In this document: positions 1 to 8,041 of the stretch, piece by piece
Layout: every line of letters starts with the position of its first letter
How positions within the stretch are numbered: the first letter of the stretch is position 1
Assembly (NCBI GenBank): GCA_965660195.1
Contig: CBFHZM010000007.1
Span: 1-39,718 of the forward strand
Direction of reading: 5' to 3'
Source of the DNA: JAYODZ01 sp965660195
GTDB taxonomy: Bacteria; Pseudomonadota; Alphaproteobacteria; RS24
Length of the DNA: 39,718 bases
Made by a program: the position numbers and the translations under genes
The notes under the pieces: model-generated
Databases searched by the model: none
What the model was told of the DNA's origin: nothing
The model's input: the letters and a program-made list of their open reading frames with translations, nothing else

Positions 1-48
1 TGGTTTTGCTGTCGCTTTGGTTTTGGCAGGACTTTTTGAGGTTGCCAT
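1..48 (-). CDS. Probable CarD/CdnL-family regulator, N-terminal 16 codons only
   Basis: The window edge cuts this gene. Reading leftwards from an ATG at 48 gives an open frame beginning MATSKSPAKTKATAKP, a Lys/Ala-rich tail like the variable N-terminus some alphaproteobacterial CarD proteins carry. A GGAG ribosome site (58-61) sits nine bases before the ATG, and a strong promoter lies further upstream at 205-232. The naming is an inference from position: a CarD-type RNA polymerase-binding regulator commonly follows the 7Fe ferredoxin gene in this class. The domain that would prove it is outside the window, so any other Lys/Ala-rich protein remains possible. Confidence 0.5.
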   Translation of the reverse strand, partial: MATSKSPAKTKATAKP

Positions 49-204
49 GGTTCAGGTCTCCACTCTTATCGATCCGCTTTCTCTGTTCGACCCTAGGTTT
101 AGTCAATACCGGTCTCGCCGCTATTTACGCCGCACTATTCTTGGTCAGAGCAGATAATCGCGCAAAAAAAAACGCCGCTGTACGGGTTACCCAGACGACA
201 CGGT

Positions 205-232
205 ATTATAACAGATTTTTCATAATTTTCAA
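205..232 (-). promoter_or_regulatory. Sigma-70 type promoter for the partial gene at 1-48
   Basis: On the minus strand a TTGAAA -35 element (227-232) is followed after 16 bases by a perfect TATAAT -10 element (205-210). The promoter begins only about a dozen bases past the ferredoxin stop codon. Transcription would start near 198 and leave a leader of about 150 bases. A run of nine A residues (T on the transcribed-sense strand) falls inside that leader, around 164-172. This suggests the downstream gene is expressed independently of the ferredoxin operon. Confidence 0.75.
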
Positions 233-243
233 TGCGGGCAGGT

Positions 244-582
244 TTAGTCGCCTTCGCCAGGGTTTTCGCTGAAGTGATCGGCAAATTTATTCTCGACCGA
301 AACAAAAGCATCGGCATCGGCCGGCGCATCCTTCTTCATTGTAATATTGGGCCAAATCTCAGCATATTTTGTATTAATCTCGAGCCATTTCTCGAGGCCG
401 CTTTCGGTATCCGCTTTAATAGCCTCGGCTGGGCATTCGGGCTCGCAAACGCCGCAATCAATGCATTCATCGGGGTGGATAACCAACATGTTCTCACCCT
501 CATAAAAACAGTCGACCGGACAGACTTCAACACAATCCGTGTATTTGCATTTGATGCATGCTTCGGTAACGATATAGGTCAT
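244..582 (-). CDS. fdxA: 7Fe ferredoxin FdxA
   Basis: A small soluble electron carrier with one [3Fe-4S] and one [4Fe-4S] cluster; 112 residues, the usual length. The cysteine pattern is visible: Cys9, 12, 17, 21 and 25, then Cys40, 43, 46 and 50, each cluster motif ending in Cys-Pro. It begins MTYIVTEACIKC, as in Azotobacter FdI relatives. The C-terminal half is the longer alphaproteobacterial-type tail. The ATG at 582 has an AAGGA site a few bases upstream. It is the last gene of a minus-strand run (helicase, S4 protein, TerB-like protein, ferredoxin), 16 bases after the TerB-like gene. The redox partner is not shown by the context. Confidence 0.95.
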   Translation of the reverse strand: MTYIVTEACIKCKYTDCVEVCPVDCFYEGENMLVIHPDECIDCGVCEPECPAEAIKADTESGLEKWLEINTKYAEIWPNITMKKDAPADADAFVSVENKFADHFSENPGEGD

Positions 583-598
583 TTGGTTTCCTTACCCT

Positions 599-1054
599 TT
601 AACTTTCCGCTTGTGACCGTGCCGCCTGACGGGCCATCGCACTGTCTTTTGGTGACAGATATATAAGGCCAGCGATGCGTTGGAGCAAGCTCGCTTCGAA
701 ATCTGTGACCTCACCATCGGCATCGACAACGCTCCATAGACATTCCATCAGATGCATTTTGTGATCATGGTCGAAATATTGATTAATTTGGCGTGTCCAA
801 CTGTGTAGGTCGTTACTGTCTTCAGCCTTTTGCCGCGCCAAAACAACTAGCTCATCTGCCTCGTCGGCGGCAAGGCCAAAGGCGCTTTGTCCGAGGCGTC
901 GAAGCAAGGCTTGCTCGCTGGCGGCTTCATCGCCGTCAATTTGGCTGGCATAGGCGAGCAGCACAGCAGCTGCAAGATGGCTCGCATCAGGGTTAAATTG
1001 CGGTGTTGCCGACGGCTCTCGCGGCGCAAAAATCTCTTTAAATCTTTTCAACAT
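599..1054 (-). CDS. TerB-like (tellurite-resistance B family) protein
   Basis: A 151-residue all-helical cytosolic protein. After a basic N-terminus (MLKRFKEIF) the region from about residue 25 to 140 reads as a TerB-like domain: an Ala-rich helix, the IDGDEAASE segment, then LWSVVDADGEVTDFEASLLQRIAGL. The paired acidic loops (IDGDE, DADGE) are typical of the family and could bind metal. The ATG at 1054 has an AAGGA site six bases before it and overlaps the end of the S4 gene by seven bases, so the two are translationally coupled. Despite the family name no tellurite operon is present; a role in resistance is not supported. Confidence 0.8.
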   Translation of the reverse strand: MLKRFKEIFAPREPSATPQFNPDASHLAAAVLLAYASQIDGDEAASEQALLRRLGQSAFGLAADEADELVVLARQKAEDSNDLHSWTRQINQYFDHDHKMHLMECLWSVVDADGEVTDFEASLLQRIAGLIYLSPKDSAMARQAARSQAES

Positions 1055-1467
1055 GGATCGTCCTTAGAAAATTCGGCTGCAAAAGGCAAGTCCGAAGCTG
1101 TCAGCTTGTTATAAGCGCGGCGGTCTTTTTTCGATGGGCGGCCTTTGCCACTTCGCGTGACAGGCGCACCGGCGCTGGTTTTCAAATTGACGGCCGGCTC
1201 AATCTCTTGGTACAGAGACTGAGCCTCACTGGCTGGTCCGCGTCGATCGCTCAAGGCGATGATCCGCACCATATGCAAACGGTCATGCACGGCGAAGCTA
1301 AGATCGTCGCCGACGCGGATATTAGCGGTCCCCTTATGTTGTTTTTCTCCGTTTAAGCGAACCTTGCCGCCCTCCACGAGTTTTTGCGCCAGAGTGCGGG
1401 TTTTAACAAAGCGGGCATGCCACAGCCATTTATCTAAACGCATCGTCGGAAGGGGCTGGTCGTTCAT
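1048..1467 (-). CDS. S4-domain RNA-binding protein, Hsp15-like
   Basis: A 139-residue protein whose first 60 residues form an S4 RNA-binding domain (MRLDKWLWHARFVKTRTLAQKLVEGG, then KVRLNG). This is the signature of the Hsp15/HslR group, which in E. coli binds stalled 50S subunits carrying peptidyl-tRNA. The C-terminal part is basic and ends in a low-complexity stretch around RSGKGRPSKKDRRAYNKL, likely further RNA contact. Its ATG overlaps the helicase stop codon as ATGA, so expression should be coupled to the helicase, pointing to a shared role in RNA handling. The exact ribosomal function in alphaproteobacteria is inferred from the family. Confidence 0.87.
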   Translation of the reverse strand: MNDQPLPTMRLDKWLWHARFVKTRTLAQKLVEGGKVRLNGEKQHKGTANIRVGDDLSFAVHDRLHMVRIIALSDRRGPASEAQSLYQEIEPAVNLKTSAGAPVTRSGKGRPSKKDRRAYNKLTASDLPFAAEFSKDDPC

Positions 1468-4175
1468 TTTTTCGTTCGCCGTTGACCGATTTTGATCTCC
1501 GCGAGAACGGCAAAGGGGCTGTCGGGATTGACGGGACGCTGTGGTGAGCGGGCGCGGTGTTTTGACTTCGGCGCTGCCTTTTTTTGCGATTTGCTCTCCG
1601 CGAATTTACGTTTTGTCTTCCCCGCGGGTCTAGGCTTACGTGACCGCTGCCAAATTTTCGCTCGCGGATCCTCTGCCTCAGTGGCCTCATATCCCAATTC
1701 GGTTAAAATGGCGTCCATATCGGCAAGGCCGCAGCCGAGGATCGACAGCATGGCGTCAGAAATTTGAAATCCTGCTGGATTTGAACTGGAGTTTATAGCC
1801 TCGGCTTCTTGATTTGGAGCTTCTTCCACGGAAGTCGTTTCGGTGTCAGACGCGGCGGTGCTGGCATCACGAATGAGATCGGCTAGACGCTCAAGCATAT
1901 CAAACCGGATGACGCGGCTTTTGAAGGGATGAAACCCGTAAGCGCGATACAGGCGATGTGGAATATCATTGGTCTTGCGAGCTGATGTAATGCCGGGGCG
2001 GGGCAAGAAATGCAGATCAGCGCGCGGGTCGCGGCCCGCAGTGAGGCTGGCCGCCATTGCATTATGCTGGGCTGCTGCCGGGCGCAAAAGGTCTGGTAGA
2101 AAGACATTAAAGGCCCCAAAGCGAACGCCGCATTGTCGTAGGCCTGCACGGCTTGATTGCTGTAATTGTTTGAGCAAAGGGGCAATTTCGTGCCGCGGCA
2201 AGCTGCCACCCGCTTCCAGGAGCTGGAAGGCAAGCCCGCGTGCAGGTCCATCCAGCGCGTCGACATCAACCAACCGCGCCAATGGTGCAAGCTTTTGGCG
2301 TAAGAGATCGCGCACCCATTTTTGCAATCGCGTATCAACCATTTGACGCGCTGGTCCGTTCAAAGTTTCATCGGCCCGCAAGACTACTGACGGATTGAAC
2401 AAACCTTCTGGGCTTGGGATATCGATGGCGAAGCTGACATGCCCGAGTGCAATGCCTTGCCATAAAATTACGCCACCTTGATCGAGCGCAAAGCAGTTGT
2501 CTTCAGCTGCATGGATGAGATGGGCACGGTTGCGGATCTCTTGTGCGACCAAATGTTCAACGGCTCGACGGGCCGCGCCTGTAGCCGCGCCTGTAAGACG
2601 CGGGTCGCGTTGCACGACGAGGCCATCAAGGCGGCCGGCATATTCGCCTTCAATGGTAATATCACCATTCTCATCGAGCGTTGCCGTGACTTCCTCGCGC
2701 CCCTGCAAGCGCCGTAACAGCGCCGCCGATTTGCGATCGACGAATTGTTGTGTGAGCTTGGCATGCAAAGCGTCAGATAATTTATCTTCGACCTCGCGGC
2801 TTTGATCTTGCCAATGACGCGGATCAGCAAGCCAACTATTTTTATGGGCGACATAATTCCAAGTGCGGATATGCGCGATCCGCGTCGCAAGCGTGTCGAG
2901 ATCGCCTTCGATATTATCGCATTGGGCAATCCGGCTGGCGATCCAATCTGGATCTATCTGACCGTTGCCACGGCTTAGAAAGGCAAATATATCGCCAATT
3001 AGGGTCGCGTGCTCGCCCGTCATGGTTTTTCGAAAATCTGGAATTTGCGCCACATCCCATAACCGCTCGACATCGGCGCGCGCATTCAGGAGATCCATAA
3101 CATCCGGCACGCGGCGTAAAAAAGTAAGTGCAGCGTGATCGTCAGCGACAGGGCCCTTACTCAAGCCGGCCATGGGGGTTGGTGCCTCGAGCGATATGAT
3201 CAAGCTGTCGATTGAGGTGAAGTCGAGGTCGGCGTTGCGCCAGATCATATGTTTGACCGGCTCAAAATCATGGTTCTCAATACGGGCAATAATTTCTTCG
3301 TCGAAAGCTTCGGCTTCGCCAGTGACACCGAAACTGCCATCGCTTGTATGGCGTCCGGCGCGTCCGGCGATCTGCGCCAGTTCAGCAGCACTCAGAGCGC
3401 GATGCTGGCGGCCGTCAAATTTTCGCGTTTGGGCAAAAACGACATGATCAATATCCATGTTCAAGCCCATGCCGATGGCGTCCGTAGCCACCAGAAAATC
3501 GACTTCCCCTGACTGATACAAAGCCACTTGCGCATTACGTGTGCGCGGGCTGAGGGCTCCCATGACGACGGCAGCACCGCCTTTTTGCTGCCGAATCATC
3601 TCTGCGATGGCGTAGACATTTTGTGCTGAAAAAGCAGCGATTGCGGATCGGCGCGGCAGACGCGATAATTTTTTATGGCCGCCCCATCTTAAGGCCGAAA
3701 AGCGACTGCGCGTGTCAAACCGTGCCCGCGGTAGCAAAAGACTGAGGATCGGGCGCATTGTCTCGGCGCCCAGTAGCATTGTCTCTTGCGTGCCACGCGC
3801 ATGTAAGATGCGATCAGTGAAAATATGCCCGCGTTCGAGATCGGTTGCCAATTGCACTTCGTCAACGGCAAGAAAATCAACTGGCTTGGAGACCGGCATT
3901 GCTTCCACTGTGCAGATATAATAGCGCGGCTTCGGCGGTACGATTTTCTCTTCGCCCGTAATTAAGGCCAAATCAGCGGCATTTACTTTGCCGAAATGGC
4001 CGGCGATCAAACGGTCATAGACCTCGCGGGCGAGCAAGCGTAGGGGCAGGCCGATCATACCCGTCGGGTAGGCCAGCATGCGTTCCAGCGCGAGATGCGT
4101 TTTTCCCGTATTGGTTGGCCCGAGAACGATACTAACGTCATTTGACCATTGCTGTTGCGGCTGAGGTGCTTGCAT
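1464..4175 (-). CDS. SUV3-like ATP-dependent RNA helicase
   Basis: A 903-residue superfamily 2 helicase of the SUV3 type, the class that includes the mitochondrial degradosome helicase. Visible motifs: Walker A GPTNTGKT (19-26), the DExx variant DEVQ (105-108), and motif VI QIAGRAGR (268-275). The remainder holds the long SUV3-like helical region, an acidic linker near 790-810 and a very basic C-terminal tail rich in Lys, Arg and Ser, likely an RNA-binding extension. The ATG at 4175 puts 18 residues before Walker A, as expected, but has no clear ribosome site. It heads the operon with the S4, TerB-like and ferredoxin genes. Function in RNA unwinding or decay is inferred from the family. Confidence 0.92.
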   Translation of the reverse strand: MQAPQPQQQWSNDVSIVLGPTNTGKTHLALERMLAYPTGMIGLPLRLLAREVYDRLIAGHFGKVNAADLALITGEEKIVPPKPRYYICTVEAMPVSKPVDFLAVDEVQLATDLERGHIFTDRILHARGTQETMLLGAETMRPILSLLLPRARFDTRSRFSALRWGGHKKLSRLPRRSAIAAFSAQNVYAIAEMIRQQKGGAAVVMGALSPRTRNAQVALYQSGEVDFLVATDAIGMGLNMDIDHVVFAQTRKFDGRQHRALSAAELAQIAGRAGRHTSDGSFGVTGEAEAFDEEIIARIENHDFEPVKHMIWRNADLDFTSIDSLIISLEAPTPMAGLSKGPVADDHAALTFLRRVPDVMDLLNARADVERLWDVAQIPDFRKTMTGEHATLIGDIFAFLSRGNGQIDPDWIASRIAQCDNIEGDLDTLATRIAHIRTWNYVAHKNSWLADPRHWQDQSREVEDKLSDALHAKLTQQFVDRKSAALLRRLQGREEVTATLDENGDITIEGEYAGRLDGLVVQRDPRLTGAATGAARRAVEHLVAQEIRNRAHLIHAAEDNCFALDQGGVILWQGIALGHVSFAIDIPSPEGLFNPSVVLRADETLNGPARQMVDTRLQKWVRDLLRQKLAPLARLVDVDALDGPARGLAFQLLEAGGSLPRHEIAPLLKQLQQSSRAGLRQCGVRFGAFNVFLPDLLRPAAAQHNAMAASLTAGRDPRADLHFLPRPGITSARKTNDIPHRLYRAYGFHPFKSRVIRFDMLERLADLIRDASTAASDTETTSVEEAPNQEAEAINSSSNPAGFQISDAMLSILGCGLADMDAILTELGYEATEAEDPRAKIWQRSRKPRPAGKTKRKFAESKSQKKAAPKSKHRARSPQRPVNPDSPFAVLAEIKIGQRRTKK

Positions 4176-4303
4176 GGGGGGTAATTTGGGTGTTCAAGCC
4201 GTAGAAGGCAAGCGCGATTCGATGCCACGCGATCGATTTTAGAACATGGCAAGAACAGATAATGTACGAATCACTTACATAGTATTATTTCACCGTTCGT
4301 TCT

Positions 4304-4319
4304 CCACAATATATTGTGG
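4304..4319. promoter_or_regulatory. Perfect 16-bp palindrome, candidate operator
   Basis: CCACAATATATTGTGG reads identically on both strands with no spacer. It lies in the 249-bp region between the divergently transcribed helicase (ATG 4175) and acyl-CoA dehydrogenase (ATG 4425) genes, about 105 bases before the latter. A symmetric AT-rich centre flanked by CCAC/GTGG half-sites is what a dimeric transcription factor would bind. No regulator gene is adjacent, and I cannot assign the site to a known family. Confidence 0.5.
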
Positions 4320-4374
4320 CTCGGTGCCGCCGCCGCGTGTTTTTGCCTGCAACGCCCCAGTGGACAATCGGCAT

Positions 4375-4395
4375 ATAGGCAAACCCACTGCCTAT
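4375..4395 (+). repeat. Inverted repeat/hairpin before the acyl-CoA dehydrogenase gene
   Basis: ATAGGCA (4375-4381) and TGCCTAT (4389-4395) are perfect complements around a seven-base loop. The structure ends 30 bases before the dehydrogenase ATG. It could be a second operator or a hairpin in the mRNA leader; it is not followed by a T-run, so it is not an intrinsic terminator. Confidence 0.45.
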
Positions 4396-4424
4396 GTTAC
4401 TGTAGTGTCAGAATGGAGATCAGC

Positions 4425-5693
4425 ATGAATTTTGAAATTCCGGAAGATATTCGCGCCTATTTGGCTGTTTTAGATGATTTTATTGAAAAAGAGATCAAAC
4501 CTCTGGAACAGGAGAACGATAATATTCGTTTCTTCGATCATCGGCGTGAGCATGCGCGGACGGATTGGGATAATGATGGCCTGCCGCGGGAGGAATGGGA
4601 GGAATTACTGGGCGAAATGCGTCGGCGTGCCGATGCAGCTGGGCATTTGCGGTTTGGCTTACCGCGAGAATTTGGTGGGCAGGATGGATCGAATTTAGCC
4701 ATGGCTGTTATTCGCGAGCATCTCGCTGCCAAAGGCCTCGGGTTGCACAATGACCTACAAAATGAGAGCTCGATCGTTGGTAATATGCCGCAAGTGTTGA
4801 TGTTTCGCGATTTCGGCACCGAAGCGCAACAGCAGGAATTCATCAATGGCATGCTTGCGGGTACTCACCGTGTGGCCTTTGGCCTGACCGAGCCGGAGCA
4901 TGGCTCAGATGCAACCTGGATGGACACGAAAGCCGTTCCAGAGGCGCGCGATGGTGTTGATGGCTGGCTGATTAATGGCGAGAAAATGTGGAATACGGGT
5001 CTGCATGTGGCCAATTACGACATGATTTTTGCCCGCACATCGGGTGATCGCGGCGATGCGCGGGGTATCAGTTGCTTTTTGGTCCCGACCGATACGCCAG
5101 GCTTTAAAGTCGAGGAATATCTATGGACTTTCAATATGCCGACGGATCATCCGCGCGTGTCCCTCAAGGATGTGTGGGTGCCGAATGAGGCATTGTTCGG
5201 GCCACTTGATAGCGGCCTTGTCTTGGCGCAGCATTTTGTCCATGAGAATCGTATTCGCCAAGCCGCTTCTGGGGTTGGCGCGGCGCAATATTGTATTAAT
5301 GAAAGCGTGGCTTATGCCAAGCATCGCAAGCCTTTCGGCAAGCCTTTGGCAAGCAACCAGGCGATTCAATTTCCATTGGTTGAGCTACACACCGAGTGTG
5401 AAATGATCCGCAATCTGGTCTACAAGACGGCGGCACAAATGGATCAGATGAGCAAGCCCGAAGTGGCCAAAAAACTCTCTGATAAAGTGTCGATGTGTAA
5501 CTATCGCGCTAATCGACTGGTGTGCGAGGCAGCCGACCAGGCGATGCAGGTTCATGGTGGTATCGGCTATTCGCGGCATAAGCCTTTTGAGCATATCTAT
5601 CGCCACCATCGGCGCTATCGGATTACAGAAGGGGCTGAGGAGATTCAGATCCGCAAGGTCGCGGGCGTCCTATTCGGCTTTATCAGCCAATAG
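4425..5693 (+). CDS. Acyl-CoA dehydrogenase family protein
   Basis: A FAD-dependent acyl-CoA dehydrogenase of 422 residues, catalysing alpha,beta-desaturation of an acyl-CoA in fatty acid or branched-chain/organic acid breakdown. The helical N-domain is followed by the beta-domain signature AFGLTEPEHGSD and GEKMWNTG, then the C-terminal helical domain with MQVHGGIGYSRHKPFEHIYR. The segment ITEGAEEIQIRK places a Glu (about 402) where medium-chain type enzymes carry the catalytic base. I chose ATG 4425, with GGAG six bases upstream; the open frame extends 37 codons further but that part is not family-like. No acyl-CoA pathway neighbours are present, so substrate is unknown. The upstream region carries a palindrome that may regulate it. 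Confidence 0.9.
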   Translation: MNFEIPEDIRAYLAVLDDFIEKEIKPLEQENDNIRFFDHRREHARTDWDNDGLPREEWEELLGEMRRRADAAGHLRFGLPREFGGQDGSNLAMAVIREHLAAKGLGLHNDLQNESSIVGNMPQVLMFRDFGTEAQQQEFINGMLAGTHRVAFGLTEPEHGSDATWMDTKAVPEARDGVDGWLINGEKMWNTGLHVANYDMIFARTSGDRGDARGISCFLVPTDTPGFKVEEYLWTFNMPTDHPRVSLKDVWVPNEALFGPLDSGLVLAQHFVHENRIRQAASGVGAAQYCINESVAYAKHRKPFGKPLASNQAIQFPLVELHTECEMIRNLVYKTAAQMDQMSKPEVAKKLSDKVSMCNYRANRLVCEAADQAMQVHGGIGYSRHKPFEHIYRHHRRYRITEGAEEIQIRKVAGVLFGFISQ

Positions 5694-5700
5694 GCCGGTC

Positions 5701-5718
5701 AGGCCAGATTTCTGGCCT
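5701..5718 (+). terminator. Hairpin after the acyl-CoA dehydrogenase gene
   Basis: AGGCCAG (5701-5707) pairs perfectly with CTGGCCT (5712-5718) across a four-base ATTT loop, beginning seven bases after the dehydrogenase stop codon. It is GC-rich and well placed to end that transcript, but no U-tract follows; the next bases form the -35 element of the L28 promoter. It may therefore be a weak terminator or mRNA 3'-end stabiliser. Confidence 0.45.
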
Positions 5719-5746
5719 TGACGACCCCGTTAGGCCTGACTATAAA
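5718..5746 (+). promoter_or_regulatory. Sigma-70 type promoter of rpmB
   Basis: TTGACG (5718-5723) and TATAAA (5741-5746) are separated by exactly 17 bases, each one mismatch from consensus. Initiation would be near 5753, giving a leader of about 70 bases before the L28 start codon. This is among the best promoter matches in the window, fitting a ribosomal protein gene transcribed alone. Confidence 0.8.
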
Positions 5747-5823
5747 GCACCCTGCACTGGGCGGAGGCGCTAGCTTTCCGTCTCGTAATAAGATTTCAAA
5801 AGCAGGAATTTAGGGAGACCAAC

Positions 5824-6105
5824 ATGTCCCGCGTATGTGAACTGACCGGTAAATCGGTAATGAGCGGAAATAATGTGAGCCACGCGGTCAATAAGACGCG
5901 CCGTCGGTTTCTGCCTAATTTGCAGCAAGTGAGCCTGCCAAGCGAAACGCTCGGTCGCTCTGTACGTCTGCGCGTCAGCGCCGCAGCTCTGCGTTCCGTC
6001 GAGCATGTCGGCGGTATCGATAAATTCTTGCTCAAAGCGAAAGACGCGGTTCTGTCGAACCGCGCAATCCGCGTCAAAAAAGAAATTACTTCTAAATCTG
6101 CTTAG
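5824..6105 (+). CDS. rpmB: 50S ribosomal protein L28
   Basis: A 93-residue, strongly basic component of the large ribosomal subunit. It opens with MSRVCELTGKSVMSGNNVSHAVNKTRRRF, the recognisable L28 N-terminus, and has the LRVSAAALRSVEHVGGID and Lys-rich C-terminal segments of the longer alphaproteobacterial form. GGGAG stands a few bases before the ATG. It is monocistronic: its own promoter lies at 5718-5746 and a hairpin whose loop is the stop codon follows at once. L33, its frequent partner in other bacteria, is not adjacent. Confidence 0.97.
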   Translation: MSRVCELTGKSVMSGNNVSHAVNKTRRRFLPNLQQVSLPSETLGRSVRLRVSAAALRSVEHVGGIDKFLLKAKDAVLSNRAIRVKKEITSKSA

Positions 6106-6115
6106 AGCAGATTTT
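6094..6115. terminator. Bidirectional terminator between rpmB and cobT
   Basis: AAATCTGCT (6094-6102) and AGCAGATTT (6106-6114) form a perfect nine-base-pair stem. The three-base loop, TAG at 6103-6105, is the rpmB stop codon itself. On the plus strand the stem runs into a T-rich tail (TTTTCTT); on the minus strand the 3' arm AGCAGATTT runs into AGAAG, a poorer tail. It fills the 12-bp gap between two converging genes and could stop both transcripts. Confidence 0.7.
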
Positions 6116-6117
6116 CT

Positions 6118-8034
6118 TCACCGCCCTGTTGAAGGTCGAACCGGTGCTGATGATGCTCTGCGCCCGCGGGTTGCCTGCGTCAGCGCGCCTGTTCCGCCAG
6201 CGATGGCACTACGGTTTGTCTGTCCCATTGCTTCATCAAAAAGCTCCGCCAGTTTATCAGTCATGGCGCCGCCAAGTTGCTCCGCATCGACAATCGTAAC
6301 GGCGCGGCGATAATAGCGCGTCACATCGTGCCCAATACCAATGGCGATCAACTCTACTGGCGAGCGTGTTTCGATATCCTCAATGACATTGCGCAAATGT
6401 TTTTCCAAATAATTGCCTGTATTAATCGACAAGGTACTGTCATCAACCGGCGCACCATCAGAGATTACCATCAGGATGCGACGCTGTTCGGGTCGTGCCA
6501 AAAGACGGTTATGGGCCCAGATCAGCGCTTCGCCATCAATATTTTCCTTCAATAAGCCCTCGCGCATCATCAAACCAAGATTGCGACGAGCTCGACGCCA
6601 CGGCATGTCGGCGCTTTTGTATATAATATGGCGCAAATCATTTAGTCGTCCGGGATGGGCTGGCTTGCCTGAGGCCATCCATAATTCACGCGACTGACCA
6701 CCCTTCCACGCCCGCGTGGTAAAGCCCAGAATCTCAGTTTTGACATTACAGCGCTCGAGAGTGCGGGCTAAAATATCAGCGCTCATGGCCGCAACAGTGA
6801 TCGGGCGTCCCCGCATTGAACCAGAATTATCGAGCAAAATGGTAACCACCGTGTCGCGGAATTTCATGTCCTGCTCTTGTTTATAGGACAGTGGTTGGGT
6901 CGGATCGATGACGATGCGCGACAGACGCGCTGGGTCTAAATACCCTTCCTCGAGATCAAAATCCCAAGAGCGGTTTTGCTTGGCCTGCAGGCGACGTTGT
7001 AAGCGATTGGCAAGCCGCGCAACAACGCCTTGTAGGTTTTGCAATTGTTGATCAAGATAGCTGCGCAGGCGGGTCAATTCTTCGACATCGCAAAGCTCTT
7101 CTGCCTCGATGACTTCATCAAATTGCGGCGTAAATATGCGATAATTGGATTTATCGGGATCGATTTTACCTTCGGGCATGTTGGTCTGCGTGGTTTCACC
7201 GCCTTCATCCCCTTCCATGTCACCGTCGGTCTGATCGGATTCGAGTTGCAGGGTCTCGTCGTCGCCCAGCTCGCTATCGCCGTCGCCGAATTCAGTATCT
7301 TCGGACTGGCCACCTTCTTGTTGGCTGGCTTCTCCAGCCTCGCCATCGCTGAGGTCGTCGCCATCATTTTCACCGTCGCCATCCTCACCATCTTGTTCGT
7401 CTTGCGAGCCCTCTTCGAGAAGCCCGAGATCGACGAGAATGTCGCGCGAGATTTTGCTGAATTCAGTTTGGTCCTGTATCACATCCGACAAGCGCTTGAT
7501 GTTCTTGCCAGCTTGGTCTTGGATCACATCACGCCAGCTGGCAACGGCGGCCTGCGCAGCTTCGGGGATTGGCCGTCCCGTCAACTGCGCTCGAATGATA
7601 AAGCCAAGAGCTTCAGAAAGGGGCACATCATCGCGGGTTGTCTCGTCGTTCCAGCCCAGTCGCTTGACGCGATCATTATGCATAGCATCAATATTTTCGC
7701 CGATCCCTCGCATATCGCAGCTGCCCAGGGCCTCATAGCGCGCCGTCTCAGCGGCTTGAAAAGTCGCGCGCGCTGCCGGATCGGAGGGAGATAAAGTGGC
7801 AGAGATGGCATTGTCGTGATGAGCGAGACGCAAGGCTAGTGTATCGCTTTGACCGCGAATGATCATGCGGTCGGCCTCTGGCAAGTCGCGCGCCGGTTGT
7901 CCGATGCGGGCTTTGAGACCCATCAGAGACGGGGTTTCAGCTCCAAAGGCAACCGAGAGCTCGGGCTCTTCCGCAATCGAACGCATCGTCTGGGTGACGG
8001 CACGTTTAAAGCGGTCGATGTCTTGCTCAGCCAT
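6118..8034 (-). CDS. cobT: Cobaltochelatase subunit CobT
   Basis: The metal-chelating accessory subunit of aerobic cobaltochelatase, which with CobN and CobS inserts cobalt into hydrogenobyrinic acid a,c-diamide in B12 synthesis. It has 638 residues. An N-terminal helical region is followed by a long Asp/Glu/Gly-rich stretch (roughly 210-290), then a C-terminal von Willebrand factor A domain with the metal-ion-dependent adhesion motif DNSGSMRG. The start ATG at 8034 has GAGG six bases upstream; an in-frame extension to 8082 overlaps cobS and is unlikely. It follows cobS by seven bases, so they are co-translated. CobN and the rest of the pathway are not in the window. Confidence 0.95.
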   Translation of the reverse strand: MAEQDIDRFKRAVTQTMRSIAEEPELSVAFGAETPSLMGLKARIGQPARDLPEADRMIIRGQSDTLALRLAHHDNAISATLSPSDPAARATFQAAETARYEALGSCDMRGIGENIDAMHNDRVKRLGWNDETTRDDVPLSEALGFIIRAQLTGRPIPEAAQAAVASWRDVIQDQAGKNIKRLSDVIQDQTEFSKISRDILVDLGLLEEGSQDEQDGEDGDGENDGDDLSDGEAGEASQQEGGQSEDTEFGDGDSELGDDETLQLESDQTDGDMEGDEGGETTQTNMPEGKIDPDKSNYRIFTPQFDEVIEAEELCDVEELTRLRSYLDQQLQNLQGVVARLANRLQRRLQAKQNRSWDFDLEEGYLDPARLSRIVIDPTQPLSYKQEQDMKFRDTVVTILLDNSGSMRGRPITVAAMSADILARTLERCNVKTEILGFTTRAWKGGQSRELWMASGKPAHPGRLNDLRHIIYKSADMPWRRARRNLGLMMREGLLKENIDGEALIWAHNRLLARPEQRRILMVISDGAPVDDSTLSINTGNYLEKHLRNVIEDIETRSPVELIAIGIGHDVTRYYRRAVTIVDAEQLGGAMTDKLAELFDEAMGQTNRSAIAGGTGALTQATRGRRASSAPVRPSTGR

Positions 8035-8041
8035 TATGACC

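Noticed and set aside
6..272. 88-codon plus-strand frame at the left edge
   Set aside because: Starts with TTG without a ribosome site and crosses the minus-strand promoter at 205-232 and the start of the partial gene.
232..666. 144-codon open frame opposite fdxA
   Set aside because: Covers the ferredoxin gene on the other strand; ferredoxin cysteines are unambiguous.
4314..4424. 37-codon N-terminal extension of the acyl-CoA dehydrogenase
   Set aside because: Cys-rich, unlike the family, and it would start inside the 16-bp palindrome; ATG 4425 has a good ribosome site.
7039..7794. 251-codon open frame on the plus strand opposite cobT
   Set aside because: It mirrors the acidic, codon-biased region of cobT; the product is a hydrophobic antisense shadow with no family resemblance, and cobT is certain.
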